64,000 nt of DNA from G942493215 sp942493215 (GTDB lineage: Bacteria; Bacillota_I; Bacilli_A; RF39; UBA660), in NCBI GenBank assembly GCA_942493215.1, contig OW818670.1:682001-746000 (forward strand), read 5' to 3'. Of the stretch, positions 1 to 8,396 are shown piece by piece; the stretch's first letter is position 1, and every line of letters starts with the position of its first letter. Both the position numbers and the translations under genes were made by a program. Under the pieces are notes generated by a model. The model was given only the letters and a program-made list of their open reading frames with translations, ran no database searches and was not told the origin of the DNA.

Positions 1-1
1 T

Positions 2-409
2 ATAAAAAATGTTGTTATGTCTTTTCCTACTTCAGAAGAGCATGGTACACCTAAAAAGGATAAAGGCATTCATGATGATTTACATGGCTTTATTAGAGCT
101 ATGTTAGAGTGTATTAATATTGATATATCAATTGTGAGTCTTAATCCCGTAATGGTCGCGACAGGGCCAACCAATGGTATTGCTAAACACACAGGTTTGA
201 TTATTATTGGTAATAATGCCGTATGTGTTGATACAGTATGTTCCCGTATGTTAGGTTATAAACCGCAGGCCATTAGATATCTTTATGAGCTAGAAAAGAA
301 AGGATATAATACGGACATTAATAAAATTAATATTAAGGGCATATCATTAAAAGAGGCTGAAAAAATGTTTACCTATAAGGTATATGGTGAAGAAACTTCA
401 GTTGATTAA
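2..409 (+). CDS. DUF362 domain protein, C-terminal part (cut by window edge)
   Basis: The reading frame is open to the left edge, so the N-terminus lies outside the window; the ATG at 17 is internal. The visible part matches the end of the DUF362 family: a glycine-rich stretch ending in GPTNGIAKHTGL, then a hydrophobic strand and NAVCVDTVCSRMLGYKP, which corresponds to the family pattern of an asparagine or aspartate-rich turn followed by AVDAV and a helix with GF/GY. DUF362 proteins are often fused to or encoded near ferredoxin-type Fe-S domains; none is visible here because the start is missing. Biochemical role unknown. The family call is fairly firm, function is not. Confidence 0.7.
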   Translation: MKNVVMSFPTSEEHGTPKKDKGIHDDLHGFIRAMLECINIDISIVSLNPVMVATGPTNGIAKHTGLIIIGNNAVCVDTVCSRMLGYKPQAIRYLYELEKKGYNTDINKINIKGISLKEAEKMFTYKVYGEETSVD

Positions 410-458
410 AACAAAAACCAAAAATTGTGCTAGAATATAGTTAGAGTGGAGGGTTAAT

Positions 459-1067
459 ATGGATAATTTAGAAATAAAAATTGTTGAACCAGGTGACAAA
501 AGATTAAGAACTATTAGTGCCGAAGTAATCGACTTTAATGAAGATTATCAATCTATTACCAATGAAATGAGAAATATATGTCTTGAAAGAAAAGCCTATG
601 CAGCTGCAGCTCCACAATTTGGTATTAATAAACGTTTTATTTTAATTATGATGGAAGAAGAAATGAAGGATTTAAATCAACAAGCTAATTATAAAATCAA
701 CTCTTACTTTAATCCTAAAATAAGAGTTATGAGGGGATGCCAAGAGTTTTATGAAGCTTGTATGAGTGTTCCTAAAGTAATTGGTAAGGTAAAACGTCCA
801 TACTATATTGAATTAGATGCTCAAGATATTGATGGTAATCCCATTCATAAGACGGCAGAAGGATTTGAAGCCATTATACTTTGTCATGAGATAGATCATT
901 TAGATGGTATTGAGTATACTGATAAAGCAAGTGATATCCGTTATGGTGTTGAAGTTGATGAAAGAATGCAGATTAGAAAAGATCATCCCTATAATGTTAT
1001 AACTAATGATGGAGAATTTAATCAGGATGATTTATCAATAGAAGTAAGAACTAAAATTTATAGATAA
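459..1067 (+). CDS. def: Peptide deformylase family protein
   Basis: Removes the formyl group from the initiator methionine of nascent proteins, using a metal held by one Cys and two His. All three family motifs are visible in this 202-residue protein: motif I AAAAPQFG (residues 48-55), motif II EACMS with the metal-ligand Cys101, and motif III HEIDHLDG with His143, Glu144 and His147. Motif II usually reads EGCLS, so the Gly to Ala change is a deviation but the ligand is kept. The start is set by GGAGGG about 7 bases upstream of ATG 459. It stands alone and is closed by a hairpin terminator that overlaps its stop codon. A non-canonical paralogue is possible if the genome holds a second deformylase. 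Confidence 0.85.
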   Translation: MDNLEIKIVEPGDKRLRTISAEVIDFNEDYQSITNEMRNICLERKAYAAAAPQFGINKRFILIMMEEEMKDLNQQANYKINSYFNPKIRVMRGCQEFYEACMSVPKVIGKVKRPYYIELDAQDIDGNPIHKTAEGFEAIILCHEIDHLDGIEYTDKASDIRYGVEVDERMQIRKDHPYNVITNDGEFNQDDLSIEVRTKIYR

Positions 1068-1087
1068 TCAAAATGATTATCTTTTTT
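1063..1087 (+). terminator. Intrinsic terminator after def
   Basis: The 8-base stem GATAATCA / TGATTATC with an AAA loop is followed by six T. It overlaps the stop codon of the deformylase gene. Confidence 0.85.
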
Positions 1088-1150
1088 ATTAATTGACTAA
1101 TATTTTTAAAAAGATATAATATAAATAGATATAGAATTGGAAGTGTTGAT

Positions 1151-2035
1151 ATGAATGTTATTGAAACAAAAAAATTAACTAAATATTATGGTAAATCAAG
1201 AGGTATTATTGATGTTACTTTAAGTGTTAAAAAGGGTGAAATATTTGGTTTTATTGGTCCTAATGGAGCTGGTAAAAGTACTTTAATAAGAACATTACTA
1301 GAACTAATTCATTCTACTAGTGGTGAAGCATCAATATTTGGTAAGGATATTAATAAGTATTCTAAAGAAATATTAATGGAAGTTGGTTATTTACCATCTG
1401 AAGTATTTTATTATGATGATATGCGCGTTATTGATCTATTAAAATATTCTGCATCTTTTTATAAAAAAGACTGTACTAAAAGAATAAATGAATTATCTAA
1501 AATACTAGATTTAGATCTTCATAAGAAAATTAATGAATTATCATATGGTAATAAGAAAAAAGTAGGTATTGTTCAAGCCTTAATTCATGAACCAAAACTA
1601 CTTATTCTTGATGAACCAACAAGTGGATTAGATCCCTTAATTCAACAGAAATTCTTTGATTTATTAAGAAAAGAAAAAGAGAATGGTGTTACCATCTTTT
1701 TCTCATCGCATGTATTAAATGAAGTTCAAAAAATATGTGATCGAGTTGCGATAATTAAAGAAGGAAAAATAATTAGATTAGAAGAAATAAAGAATATTAA
1801 TGAAGATAATTATAAAAAAATTAAATTAGAAGTTAAAAAACAATTAAAAGATAATTACTTTAACTTAGAAGGAATAAGCAATTTAAGTATTAAGAATACT
1901 GCTATAAGTTTTATTTATCGTGGCGATATTAATAATATTTTAAAATTAATATCTAATTTAGAAGTAGAAAATATATGGATAGAGGAACCTGATTTAGAAG
2001 AAATCTTCCTACATTATTATAATAAGGAGGATTAA
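1151..2035 (+). CDS. ABC-2 type exporter, ATP-binding subunit
   Basis: This is the nucleotide-binding subunit of an ABC exporter. Walker A is GPNGAGKST at residues 36-44. The signature LSYGNKKKVG departs from LSGGQ but is common in this subclass. Walker B is LLILDEPTSG and the H-loop is SSHVL. The last 80 or so residues form the C-terminal extension typical of the CcmA/NatA-like class. The next two genes are ABC-2 permeases, separated by 1 and 8 bases, so the three form one operon (ATPase plus a probable heterodimeric permease). The substrate cannot be read from the sequence; drug, bacteriocin or sodium export are the usual roles of such sets. Confidence 0.9.
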   Translation: MNVIETKKLTKYYGKSRGIIDVTLSVKKGEIFGFIGPNGAGKSTLIRTLLELIHSTSGEASIFGKDINKYSKEILMEVGYLPSEVFYYDDMRVIDLLKYSASFYKKDCTKRINELSKILDLDLHKKINELSYGNKKKVGIVQALIHEPKLLILDEPTSGLDPLIQQKFFDLLRKEKENGVTIFFSSHVLNEVQKICDRVAIIKEGKIIRLEEIKNINEDNYKKIKLEVKKQLKDNYFNLEGISNLSIKNTAISFIYRGDINNILKLISNLEVENIWIEEPDLEEIFLHYYNKED

Positions 2036-2036
2036 A

Positions 2037-2822
2037 ATGAATATTTTTAAGTATGAATTTAAATCCTATCGTAAATTTAATCTAATATGGTTAATTGTTA
2101 TTTTTAGTGTTGTGGTCTTTCTTTTAGCTTTTTATCCGATCTTTAATGAAGGAATGGATAGTTTTATTGATTTAATAAAGAATCTTCCGGCTAATATTAG
2201 AATGGTAGTAGGATTAAATCCTGATGCAATTAGATCTATTTTAGGCTATTATGCTTTTGCCCTTATTTTTATTACTCTTAGTACATCTATTCAAGCAATG
2301 TTATTAGGACTAAATGTTTTATCTAAAGAAACTAAAGATAAAACTAATGATTTCTTATTAGCTAAACCAGTATCACGATCAATGATTGTTACTGCTAAAT
2401 TAATGGCAACTTTCACTTGGATTGTGATGAGTAATATCTTATATCTAATAGGATTTTATCTATTACTTAATTTATTTAGTAATACATCACTTAATATGAA
2501 TACATATTTACTATTAACCTTAGCTATTTTCTTTTTACAAATACTGTTCTTATCTTTAGGAGCCTTTATAGCTGTTATTATTCCTAAAATAAAAGCCACT
2601 TTACCGGTTACTTTAGGAACAATATTTGGATTCTATTTAATTAGTACTTTTGCGGATGATAAACTAAGAATAATATCAATATTCAAATATTTTGATACTA
2701 GTAAAATTCTTTTAACTGGTAATTATGATTTAAAATATTTACTGATTATTTTGATAATGAGTGGTTTATTAGTAACAGGAACTTATCTTATCTATCAAAA
2801 AAAAGATGTTGTAACGGGGTAG
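2037..2822 (+). CDS. ABC-2 type exporter, permease subunit 1
   Basis: A 261-residue membrane protein with about six hydrophobic segments, the first near residues 15-35 and the rest between about 70 and 255. The segment KETKDKTNDFLLAKPVSRSMIVTAK is the cytoplasmic coupling region seen in ABC-2 permeases, in which 'PVSR' sits just before a membrane helix. It begins one base after the ATPase gene with GGAGG in that gene's end, so translation is probably coupled. It resembles the next gene (KPVSR versus KPISR at the same place), suggesting the two permeases arose by duplication. Confidence 0.85.
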   Translation: MNIFKYEFKSYRKFNLIWLIVIFSVVVFLLAFYPIFNEGMDSFIDLIKNLPANIRMVVGLNPDAIRSILGYYAFALIFITLSTSIQAMLLGLNVLSKETKDKTNDFLLAKPVSRSMIVTAKLMATFTWIVMSNILYLIGFYLLLNLFSNTSLNMNTYLLLTLAIFFLQILFLSLGAFIAVIIPKIKATLPVTLGTIFGFYLISTFADDKLRIISIFKYFDTSKILLTGNYDLKYLLIILIMSGLLVTGTYLIYQKKDVVTG

Positions 2823-2830
2823 GTGATATT

Positions 2831-3634
2831 ATGAATTTATATATTAGAGAATTAAAAGCTCATCGTAAAAGTATTATTATATGGTCTTTAGCAATGATAT
2901 TGTTTGTGGTAATGGGAATGCAAAAGTATAGCAGTTTCTTAAGTACTGATGGCAGTACAGCTGAAATGATGAAATTACTTAATTCTATGCCTAAATTTCT
3001 ACAAGCTATGTGGGGTGTTGATACAATGGATATAACGACACCAATTGGTTATTATGGAGTATTAGTATCATATTTAATGTTAATGGTATCTATTCATGCA
3101 GCTACGCTAGGAACTAATATTATTTTTAAGGAAGAAAGAGATAAAACTGCTGATTTTCTTATGAGTAAACCAATATCACGTAAACAAATAATCCATATTA
3201 AATATTTAGCAGGAATGACCAATATTGCCATTTTAAATATTATAACAATTATTACCTCTGTTCTTGTTTTAAAGGGATTAGGAGCTAGCAATATTTTTGT
3301 CCCACTAATTTTAACTTCCATTGCTCTACTTCTAATTCAAGACTTATTTCTAATAATAGGACTAAGTATAACAGCTATTATTAAACATCCAAAAAAAGCC
3401 AGTATGATAACATTATCTATTCTTTTAGGAACTTATTTTCTATCATTAATAGCCGATATGACTGATAAACTAAAATTCTTAGAACTATTTACACCATATA
3501 AGTATTTTGATGCGAAGGATTATTTTGTTGTTCAAGACCTAGATCATACGACCATCGTGTTGGTTCTATTATTAATAAATACATTACTTGTATTTGCATA
3601 TAACAAATATAATAAAAGAGATTTAACCATTTAA
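2831..3634 (+). CDS. ABC-2 type exporter, permease subunit 2
   Basis: A 267-residue polytopic membrane protein with about six membrane segments and the same layout as the preceding gene: an N-terminal helix near residues 15-35, an external loop, then a coupling segment with FLMSKPISRKQII. It starts 8 bases after the first permease with an AGGTGAT ribosome site that overlaps that gene's stop region. The two presumably pair in the membrane and are driven by the ATPase at the head of the operon. The operon ends at a bidirectional terminator. Transport substrate unknown. Confidence 0.85.
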   Translation: MNLYIRELKAHRKSIIIWSLAMILFVVMGMQKYSSFLSTDGSTAEMMKLLNSMPKFLQAMWGVDTMDITTPIGYYGVLVSYLMLMVSIHAATLGTNIIFKEERDKTADFLMSKPISRKQIIHIKYLAGMTNIAILNIITIITSVLVLKGLGASNIFVPLILTSIALLLIQDLFLIIGLSITAIIKHPKKASMITLSILLGTYFLSLIADMTDKLKFLELFTPYKYFDAKDYFVVQDLDHTTIVLVLLLINTLLVFAYNKYNKRDLTI

Positions 3635-3661
3635 AAAGATAATTTAAAGTTATCTTTTTAA
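3633..3661. terminator. Bidirectional terminator between convergent genes
   Basis: AAAAAGATAA (3633-3642) and TTATCTTTTT (3650-3659) form a 10-base stem with a 7-base loop. A-rich and T-rich flanks let it work for the exporter operon and for the convergent hydrolase gene. Confidence 0.85.
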
Positions 3662-4473
3662 TTTTTACTAATATACATAAGTAATGTTTGATTAAATAGT
3701 TCTAGTTCATCATAGAAAACGGCATGACCACTATTATTAAATTTAAATATTTCGGAGTTAGGAATATTTTGATGAAGAATTAAGGCAAAATTAGGATCAC
3801 ATACTTGATCATGAATCCCATAGAATATTCCCGTTGGAACATTAATGTTCTTTAAATCATTATTTAATCTTTCATCTCTTAACATTACTAAACCATTAAT
3901 AGTACCATAGCCAGATGCTGCAAAGCCTAAACTATTAAACCAATTTAGGAAGGCAGGAGTTGGTTTATTATGAAAAAAAATATTACCAAAATTAGATATT
4001 AATTGGGGACGATCTTTATAACCCAACAATATCATTTCATTTACTTCTTGAATAGTCTTACCATAAGGATATCCAGGATACTGTGTAAATGATGGAGCTG
4101 CTGCTGATAATAAAACAAGTTTTTTAACTCTATCATTATGATATTTTGACATATATTTAATAACTACCGGTCCACCCATCGAAAATCCCATTAAAACAAT
4201 CTTATTAAGATTAAGTTGTTCAATAACTTTTCTTATATCATCAGCTAATCGTTCATAATTATATCCAAACCAAGGTTTATCAGATTTACCATAACCTCTT
4301 AAATCAATACCAACACAGCGCCATCCATAATTAGGTAAGACATTATATTGATATTCATACATATCATTATTTACGGGCCATCCATGGACAAAAACAATTG
4401 TTTTATCACCCATTGTATTAATATCACGAACAAATAACTTAACATTAGGTTCTACTTCTACATAGTATTTCAT
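3658..4473 (-). CDS. Alpha/beta hydrolase
   Basis: A 271-residue hydrolase of the alpha/beta fold. It shows the oxyanion-hole motif VFVHGWP (about residues 27-33), the nucleophile elbow GFSMGG with Ser98, an acid in GIHDQVCDP and the catalytic His in NNSGHAVFYDE. The sequence type is that of the haloperoxidase/esterase-like branch, but the substrate cannot be inferred. The start is set by AGGTGAT six bases before the ATG. It is monocistronic, transcribed against its neighbours, and has no signal peptide, so it is probably cytoplasmic. Confidence 0.88.
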   Translation of the reverse strand: MKYYVEVEPNVKLFVRDINTMGDKTIVFVHGWPVNNDMYEYQYNVLPNYGWRCVGIDLRGYGKSDKPWFGYNYERLADDIRKVIEQLNLNKIVLMGFSMGGPVVIKYMSKYHNDRVKKLVLLSAAAPSFTQYPGYPYGKTIQEVNEMILLGYKDRPQLISNFGNIFFHNKPTPAFLNWFNSLGFAASGYGTINGLVMLRDERLNNDLKNINVPTGIFYGIHDQVCDPNFALILHQNIPNSEIFKFNNSGHAVFYDELELFNQTLLMYISKN

Positions 4474-4541
4474 TATATCACCTATTAAATGTTATGAAAA
4501 AATAATTACAAATATGTTACAATATAACAAGGAGGTAGAAT

Positions 4542-4994
4542 ATGAGTAGTCATAAAATGCCACCTCGTGAAAAAATTCATGAGGCTTTAAGTGCGATTGC
4601 TGATAATCGGGTTATTATTAATGGGAATCAAGCGGAAGTAATATCTTCAGATCATACTAAAAAATATTTAGTAATATGGAATAATAATGTTTATAGTGCT
4701 AATGACAATGCTACTTTTTGGCAAAATTATCCAGGTTATCCTATTATTATCATCCTGTTAATTAGCAAAAATATTACTTATAATGATTATATATTATCAT
4801 TTTTTAAGAATGTAAACTGGAAAGAGTTAAATAAACAATTTAATAATGATTATGCCTTATCTGTCAAAGAATTGTATAAAAGTATAAGTACTGATGATGT
4901 TAAATTAATTGAAGAAGAAGTAGATAATATTTATAATCAATTATCTAATTTAGATATAATTGTTAAAAAAAGTAAAGTATTTCCACCTAAATAG
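4542..4994 (+). CDS. Hypothetical protein, 150 aa
   Basis: Not recognised. The protein opens with a charged segment (MPPREKIHEALSAIAD), has a central hydrophobic run YPIIIILLISKNIT (about residues 67-80) preceded by WQNYPGYP, and ends in an acidic, probably helical stretch. The hydrophobic run is short and more like a buried strand than a membrane helix. A good AAGGAGG site lies 7 bases before the ATG, and codon use matches the neighbours, so it is a real gene. It lies 23 bases before the DUF5661 gene and probably shares its transcript. Confidence 0.75.
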   Translation: MSSHKMPPREKIHEALSAIADNRVIINGNQAEVISSDHTKKYLVIWNNNVYSANDNATFWQNYPGYPIIIILLISKNITYNDYILSFFKNVNWKELNKQFNNDYALSVKELYKSISTDDVKLIEEEVDNIYNQLSNLDIIVKKSKVFPPK

Positions 4995-5017
4995 TAATAT
5001 ATACTAGAGGTGATGAA

Positions 5018-5281
5018 ATGGTATCACGATTAGATACAATTAAAACAGCTAATAAGCTAGGAGTAAAATTTGATAAGTTTTCATTAGATGATTTATTAAC
5101 TGGCATGAATATTGAGTTAGAACATGGTAAGATTAGTCCTACTACTAATGTTACTAATGATGATTTAGTTGCGACTATGAAAATAGCTCTAGCCCATCTT
5201 AATGAATTTCCTAACTATTACAATAAAGATTATGGATTAGCTAAGTTTGAAGAATTTCTAAAAATGAAAGGTATTGAATAA
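5018..5281 (+). CDS. DUF5661 family protein
   Basis: An 87-residue soluble protein. The segments LGVKFDKFSLDDLLTGMNIELEHG and TNVTNDDLVATMKIALAHLNEFPNYY match the DUF5661 family, whose members keep 'MNVELEHG', 'TNDD' and 'KIALAHLNE.P.YY'. The spacing of Glu and His (ELEHG, AHLNE) hints at metal or ligand binding, but no function is established. The ribosome site is GAGGTGAT. A terminator hairpin uses the last codons of the gene. Confidence 0.85.
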   Translation: MVSRLDTIKTANKLGVKFDKFSLDDLLTGMNIELEHGKISPTTNVTNDDLVATMKIALAHLNEFPNYYNKDYGLAKFEEFLKMKGIE

Positions 5282-5292
5282 TACCTTTTTTA
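5267..5292 (+). terminator. Intrinsic terminator after the DUF5661 gene
   Basis: AAAGGTATT (5267-5275) pairs with AATACCTTT (5280-5288), followed by further T. It overlaps the last codons of the gene. Confidence 0.8.
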
Positions 5293-5359
5293 ATGTAAAA
5301 AATAAATTATATGTTATAATATTAAAAACAAGATTATTGTATTAATAGGAGACAAGATA

Positions 5360-6292
5360 ATGGAGAAAATGGTAGTTATAAATTCCAGTTTAAGTGAAGA
5401 AAAGATTGTTGGTGATTATGAACCGGAAACAATCAAAAAGGCAATAAATGGAAGAAAAGATTTTTGGGGAATATATATAGAAAATTATAGTCAAGATAAT
5501 TATTATTTTAATGGGGTTATTATGTCATTCGATGAGACATTGACGTTAATTCGGCAAAATCCCAAATATTTAAGTGTTGTTAGTGACATTAGAAAATATA
5601 AAAAAAGTTTGGATGAAAAAGAAGGAACCCAAATGGCTGGATATAACAGGTATCCAGGTGAGATTCTTTTTTTACCCTATACCGAAGAGTTTCAGGTTAT
5701 TGATAGTAGACCTAAACTAATAACTGATATAATACCTGGTTTTGTAGTTGATACGTCTTTGCTGAATAAAATAAAAGATGATGGTGAAAATCATTTTTCA
5801 TTTTTTACAAAATATTATCAATTTTTAATGTTTTTTGATAAGTTCGTAAGAATATTTCCAAAACAATATTATATTGGTTATGCCACCTTTGATTTTAGAA
5901 AGCTAAATTTTGGTTATGATGAAATTTTAGAGTTCTTATATTGCTATGAGGCATTTTTTCAATTATACGACAAAATTTTGTATGAGGATATTAAAAAAAA
6001 CATAATATCCGATTATGCTCCAAAGCAGTCTAGTGCGATAACACAATTTAGTGAAGTTGATCTGTTTGATAAAACACCATCAGAAATATTAGGGATTAGT
6101 CAAGTTTATACACGGCAAGAATTAAAATTAGGTTTAGAAAGAACGGCATCTATAATTCAAAATCAACAGAATGTTAGTCCTGAAGAAAAAGAGGCAAGGA
6201 TTGAAGAATTATTAGATATATACAATAGTTTATTAAGAAATGCTACCGATGTAGCAACTAATAATGATTGTGGTGGAGCCCAAATAAAATAA
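5360..6292 (+). CDS. Hypothetical protein, 310 aa
   Basis: Not recognised. A soluble, acidic and aromatic-rich protein with no signal peptide or membrane segment. Residues 200-235 and 255-290 look helical; the C-terminal EEKEARIEELLDIYNSLL could be a short coiled coil. AGGAG lies 8 bases before the ATG. It ends 25 bases before an ABC exporter operon, with no terminator between, so it may be co-transcribed with it. No conserved catalytic motif could be identified. Confidence 0.7.
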   Translation: MEKMVVINSSLSEEKIVGDYEPETIKKAINGRKDFWGIYIENYSQDNYYFNGVIMSFDETLTLIRQNPKYLSVVSDIRKYKKSLDEKEGTQMAGYNRYPGEILFLPYTEEFQVIDSRPKLITDIIPGFVVDTSLLNKIKDDGENHFSFFTKYYQFLMFFDKFVRIFPKQYYIGYATFDFRKLNFGYDEILEFLYCYEAFFQLYDKILYEDIKKNIISDYAPKQSSAITQFSEVDLFDKTPSEILGISQVYTRQELKLGLERTASIIQNQQNVSPEEKEARIEELLDIYNSLLRNATDVATNNDCGGAQIK

Positions 6293-6317
6293 ATTATAAA
6301 TATTAAGGAGAAAAGAT

Positions 6318-7256
6318 ATGGAAACAGTAATTAAAATTGAACATTTGTATAAAAACTATGGCAATGTAAAAGCCTTAGATGATTTTAATTTAGAAGTTAA
6401 GGAAGGAGAAATATTAGGTTTATTAGGACCTAATGGTAGTGGTAAAACAACAGCTATAAACTGTATGCTAGCTCTTTTAAAGTATGAAAAAGGTAATATT
6501 CAAATATTTGGTCAAGATATGACACCTGATGCTTATGAAATAAAGAAGAATATTGGCGTTGTTATGCAGAATGTTGCGGTATTTAATGAATTAACCGTTT
6601 ATGAAAATATTAACTATTTTTGTGGATTATATGTTGATGATGAAAAAAAACGTGAAAAATTAGTTAAAGAGGCTATAAAATTAGTAGGATTACAAGATTT
6701 TACGAAGTTTTATCCTAAAAAATTAAGTGGTGGTTTATTACGTCGTCTAAATATTGCCTGTGGTATAGCGCATAAACCTAAATTAATATTCTTAGATGAA
6801 CCAACCGTGGCCGTTGATCCCCAAAGTCGTAATAATATTTTAGAGGGTATTAAAACTTTAAATGATAATGGGGCAACCATTATTTATACCACTCATTATA
6901 TGGAAGAGGTAGAACAAATCTGTGATCGTATCGTTATTATGGATAAAGGTAAAGCTATTGCCGTTGGTACTAAAGAAAAATTAAAAACAATGATTCAATT
7001 AGGAGAAAAAATAACGATTGAAATTCCTAATATTACGAAAAAACAAATCGCGGAAATTAAAAAAATGCCTAATATCAAAGAAGTAAAAGTTGATGATGAT
7101 ATATTAAGTATTAGCTATATTAATAGTAATCATAATTTATTAGATCTATTAGATTATGTCAAAGATAATGGCTTAAAGTGTTTAAAAGTATATTCTGAAT
7201 TACCAACTCTTAATGATGTTTTCTTAAGTATTACTGGCAAAGAATTAAGGGATTAA
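6318..7256 (+). CDS. ABC-2 type exporter, ATP-binding subunit
   Basis: Nucleotide-binding subunit of a second ABC exporter, 312 residues. Walker A is GPNGSGKTT (37-45), the Q-loop lies in VVMQNVAVF, the signature is LSGGLLRRLN, Walker B is LIFLDEPTVAVDP and the H-loop is TTHYMEE. The C-terminal domain of about 90 residues after the ATPase core is typical of DrrA-like exporters. It is followed 3 bases later by two permeases of the ABC2_membrane_3 type, so it belongs to a drug- or lipid-exporter-like set. Substrate unknown. Confidence 0.92.
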   Translation: METVIKIEHLYKNYGNVKALDDFNLEVKEGEILGLLGPNGSGKTTAINCMLALLKYEKGNIQIFGQDMTPDAYEIKKNIGVVMQNVAVFNELTVYENINYFCGLYVDDEKKREKLVKEAIKLVGLQDFTKFYPKKLSGGLLRRLNIACGIAHKPKLIFLDEPTVAVDPQSRNNILEGIKTLNDNGATIIYTTHYMEEVEQICDRIVIMDKGKAIAVGTKEKLKTMIQLGEKITIEIPNITKKQIAEIKKMPNIKEVKVDDDILSISYINSNHNLLDLLDYVKDNGLKCLKVYSELPTLNDVFLSITGKELRD

Positions 7257-7259
7257 CTT

Positions 7260-8396
7260 ATGTTTAAACATATATTTATAACACGGTTAAAGTGTTTATT
7301 AAGAGAAAGAAGTTTAGTTTTTTGGACACTTATATTTCCTATTGTTTTAGGAACATTCTTTTATTTGGCTTTTTCTAATATTGATAATGCAACTGATTTT
7401 GAAGTAATTGATTTAGCCGTTATTAATAATGCTGCTTATCAAAATAATATCGGTTTTAAAGATTTAATTACATCTTTATCTAATAAAGATGATAATCAAA
7501 TTTTTAATACGAAGTATACAACCATAGACGAAGCTAAAAAGTTATTAGAAGATAATAAGATATCTGGTTATGTAGAAATTACTGATAAGATCAGTTTATA
7601 TGTTAATAATAATGGTTTTAATGCTACCATTATAAAATCAGTAGTGGATAATTATTTACAAGTATCTTCATCTATTAATAATATTGTTAGTCTTAATCCG
7701 GAAGCAATTAAACAAGGAGTATTAAAAGAAGCGTCTAAACAACAAGATTATACTAGTGATAAAACTAATAATAATATGAAGGGATCTGTCTTATATTTCT
7801 ATAGTTTAATAGGTATGGTTTGTATGTATGCTGGCTTCTGGGGTGTTAAAGTAATAAATGAATCACAAGCTAATTTAAGTCCCCTAGGAGCTCGTACTAG
7901 TATAACACCTGTTAATAGGGGCAAAGTATTAGTTTATTCTTTATTAGCGTCTTTTATGGTTCAAATTATTGAATCATTCATTATACTAGTATATCTGATT
8001 GGTGTTTTAAAAGTTGATTTTGGTAATCAGTTAGGTTATATTATGCTCATAACGGGTATTGGTAGTATAACAGGTATTACCTTTGGAGCTATGATTAGTG
8101 CCTCAAGTACAAAAAGTGAGAATATGAAAACAGCTCTTCTAATACTATGTTCTATGGCCTTATCATTTATGGCTGGCTTAATGGTTTTAGATATACGTTA
8201 TATTATTAATAGTAATATTCCAATATTAGGTTATATTAATCCTGCTAATTTAATTACGGATGCTTTATATTCACTATATTACTATCCTACTTATAATCGT
8301 TTCTTCTTTGACGTTATCCTTCTTAGTGCTCTTACTATTATATTCTCATCAATAACATACATATTTATAAGGAGGAGACGTTATGAAAGTATTTAA
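7260..8396 (+). CDS. ABC-2 type exporter permease (large extracytoplasmic domain) 1
   Basis: A 378-residue permease of the ABC2_membrane_3 type: one membrane helix near residues 20-38, an extracytoplasmic domain of about 130 residues, then five membrane helices from about residue 175. The motif LSPLGARTSITPVNRGKVL just before a helix is the cytoplasmic coupling helix. It starts 3 bases after the ATPase gene and overlaps the next permease by 14 bases, so the three are translationally coupled. Confidence 0.9.
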   Translation: MFKHIFITRLKCLLRERSLVFWTLIFPIVLGTFFYLAFSNIDNATDFEVIDLAVINNAAYQNNIGFKDLITSLSNKDDNQIFNTKYTTIDEAKKLLEDNKISGYVEITDKISLYVNNNGFNATIIKSVVDNYLQVSSSINNIVSLNPEAIKQGVLKEASKQQDYTSDKTNNNMKGSVLYFYSLIGMVCMYAGFWGVKVINESQANLSPLGARTSITPVNRGKVLVYSLLASFMVQIIESFIILVYLIGVLKVDFGNQLGYIMLITGIGSITGITFGAMISASSTKSENMKTALLILCSMALSFMAGLMVLDIRYIINSNIPILGYINPANLITDALYSLYYYPTYNRFFFDVILLSALTIIFSSITYIFIRRRRYESI

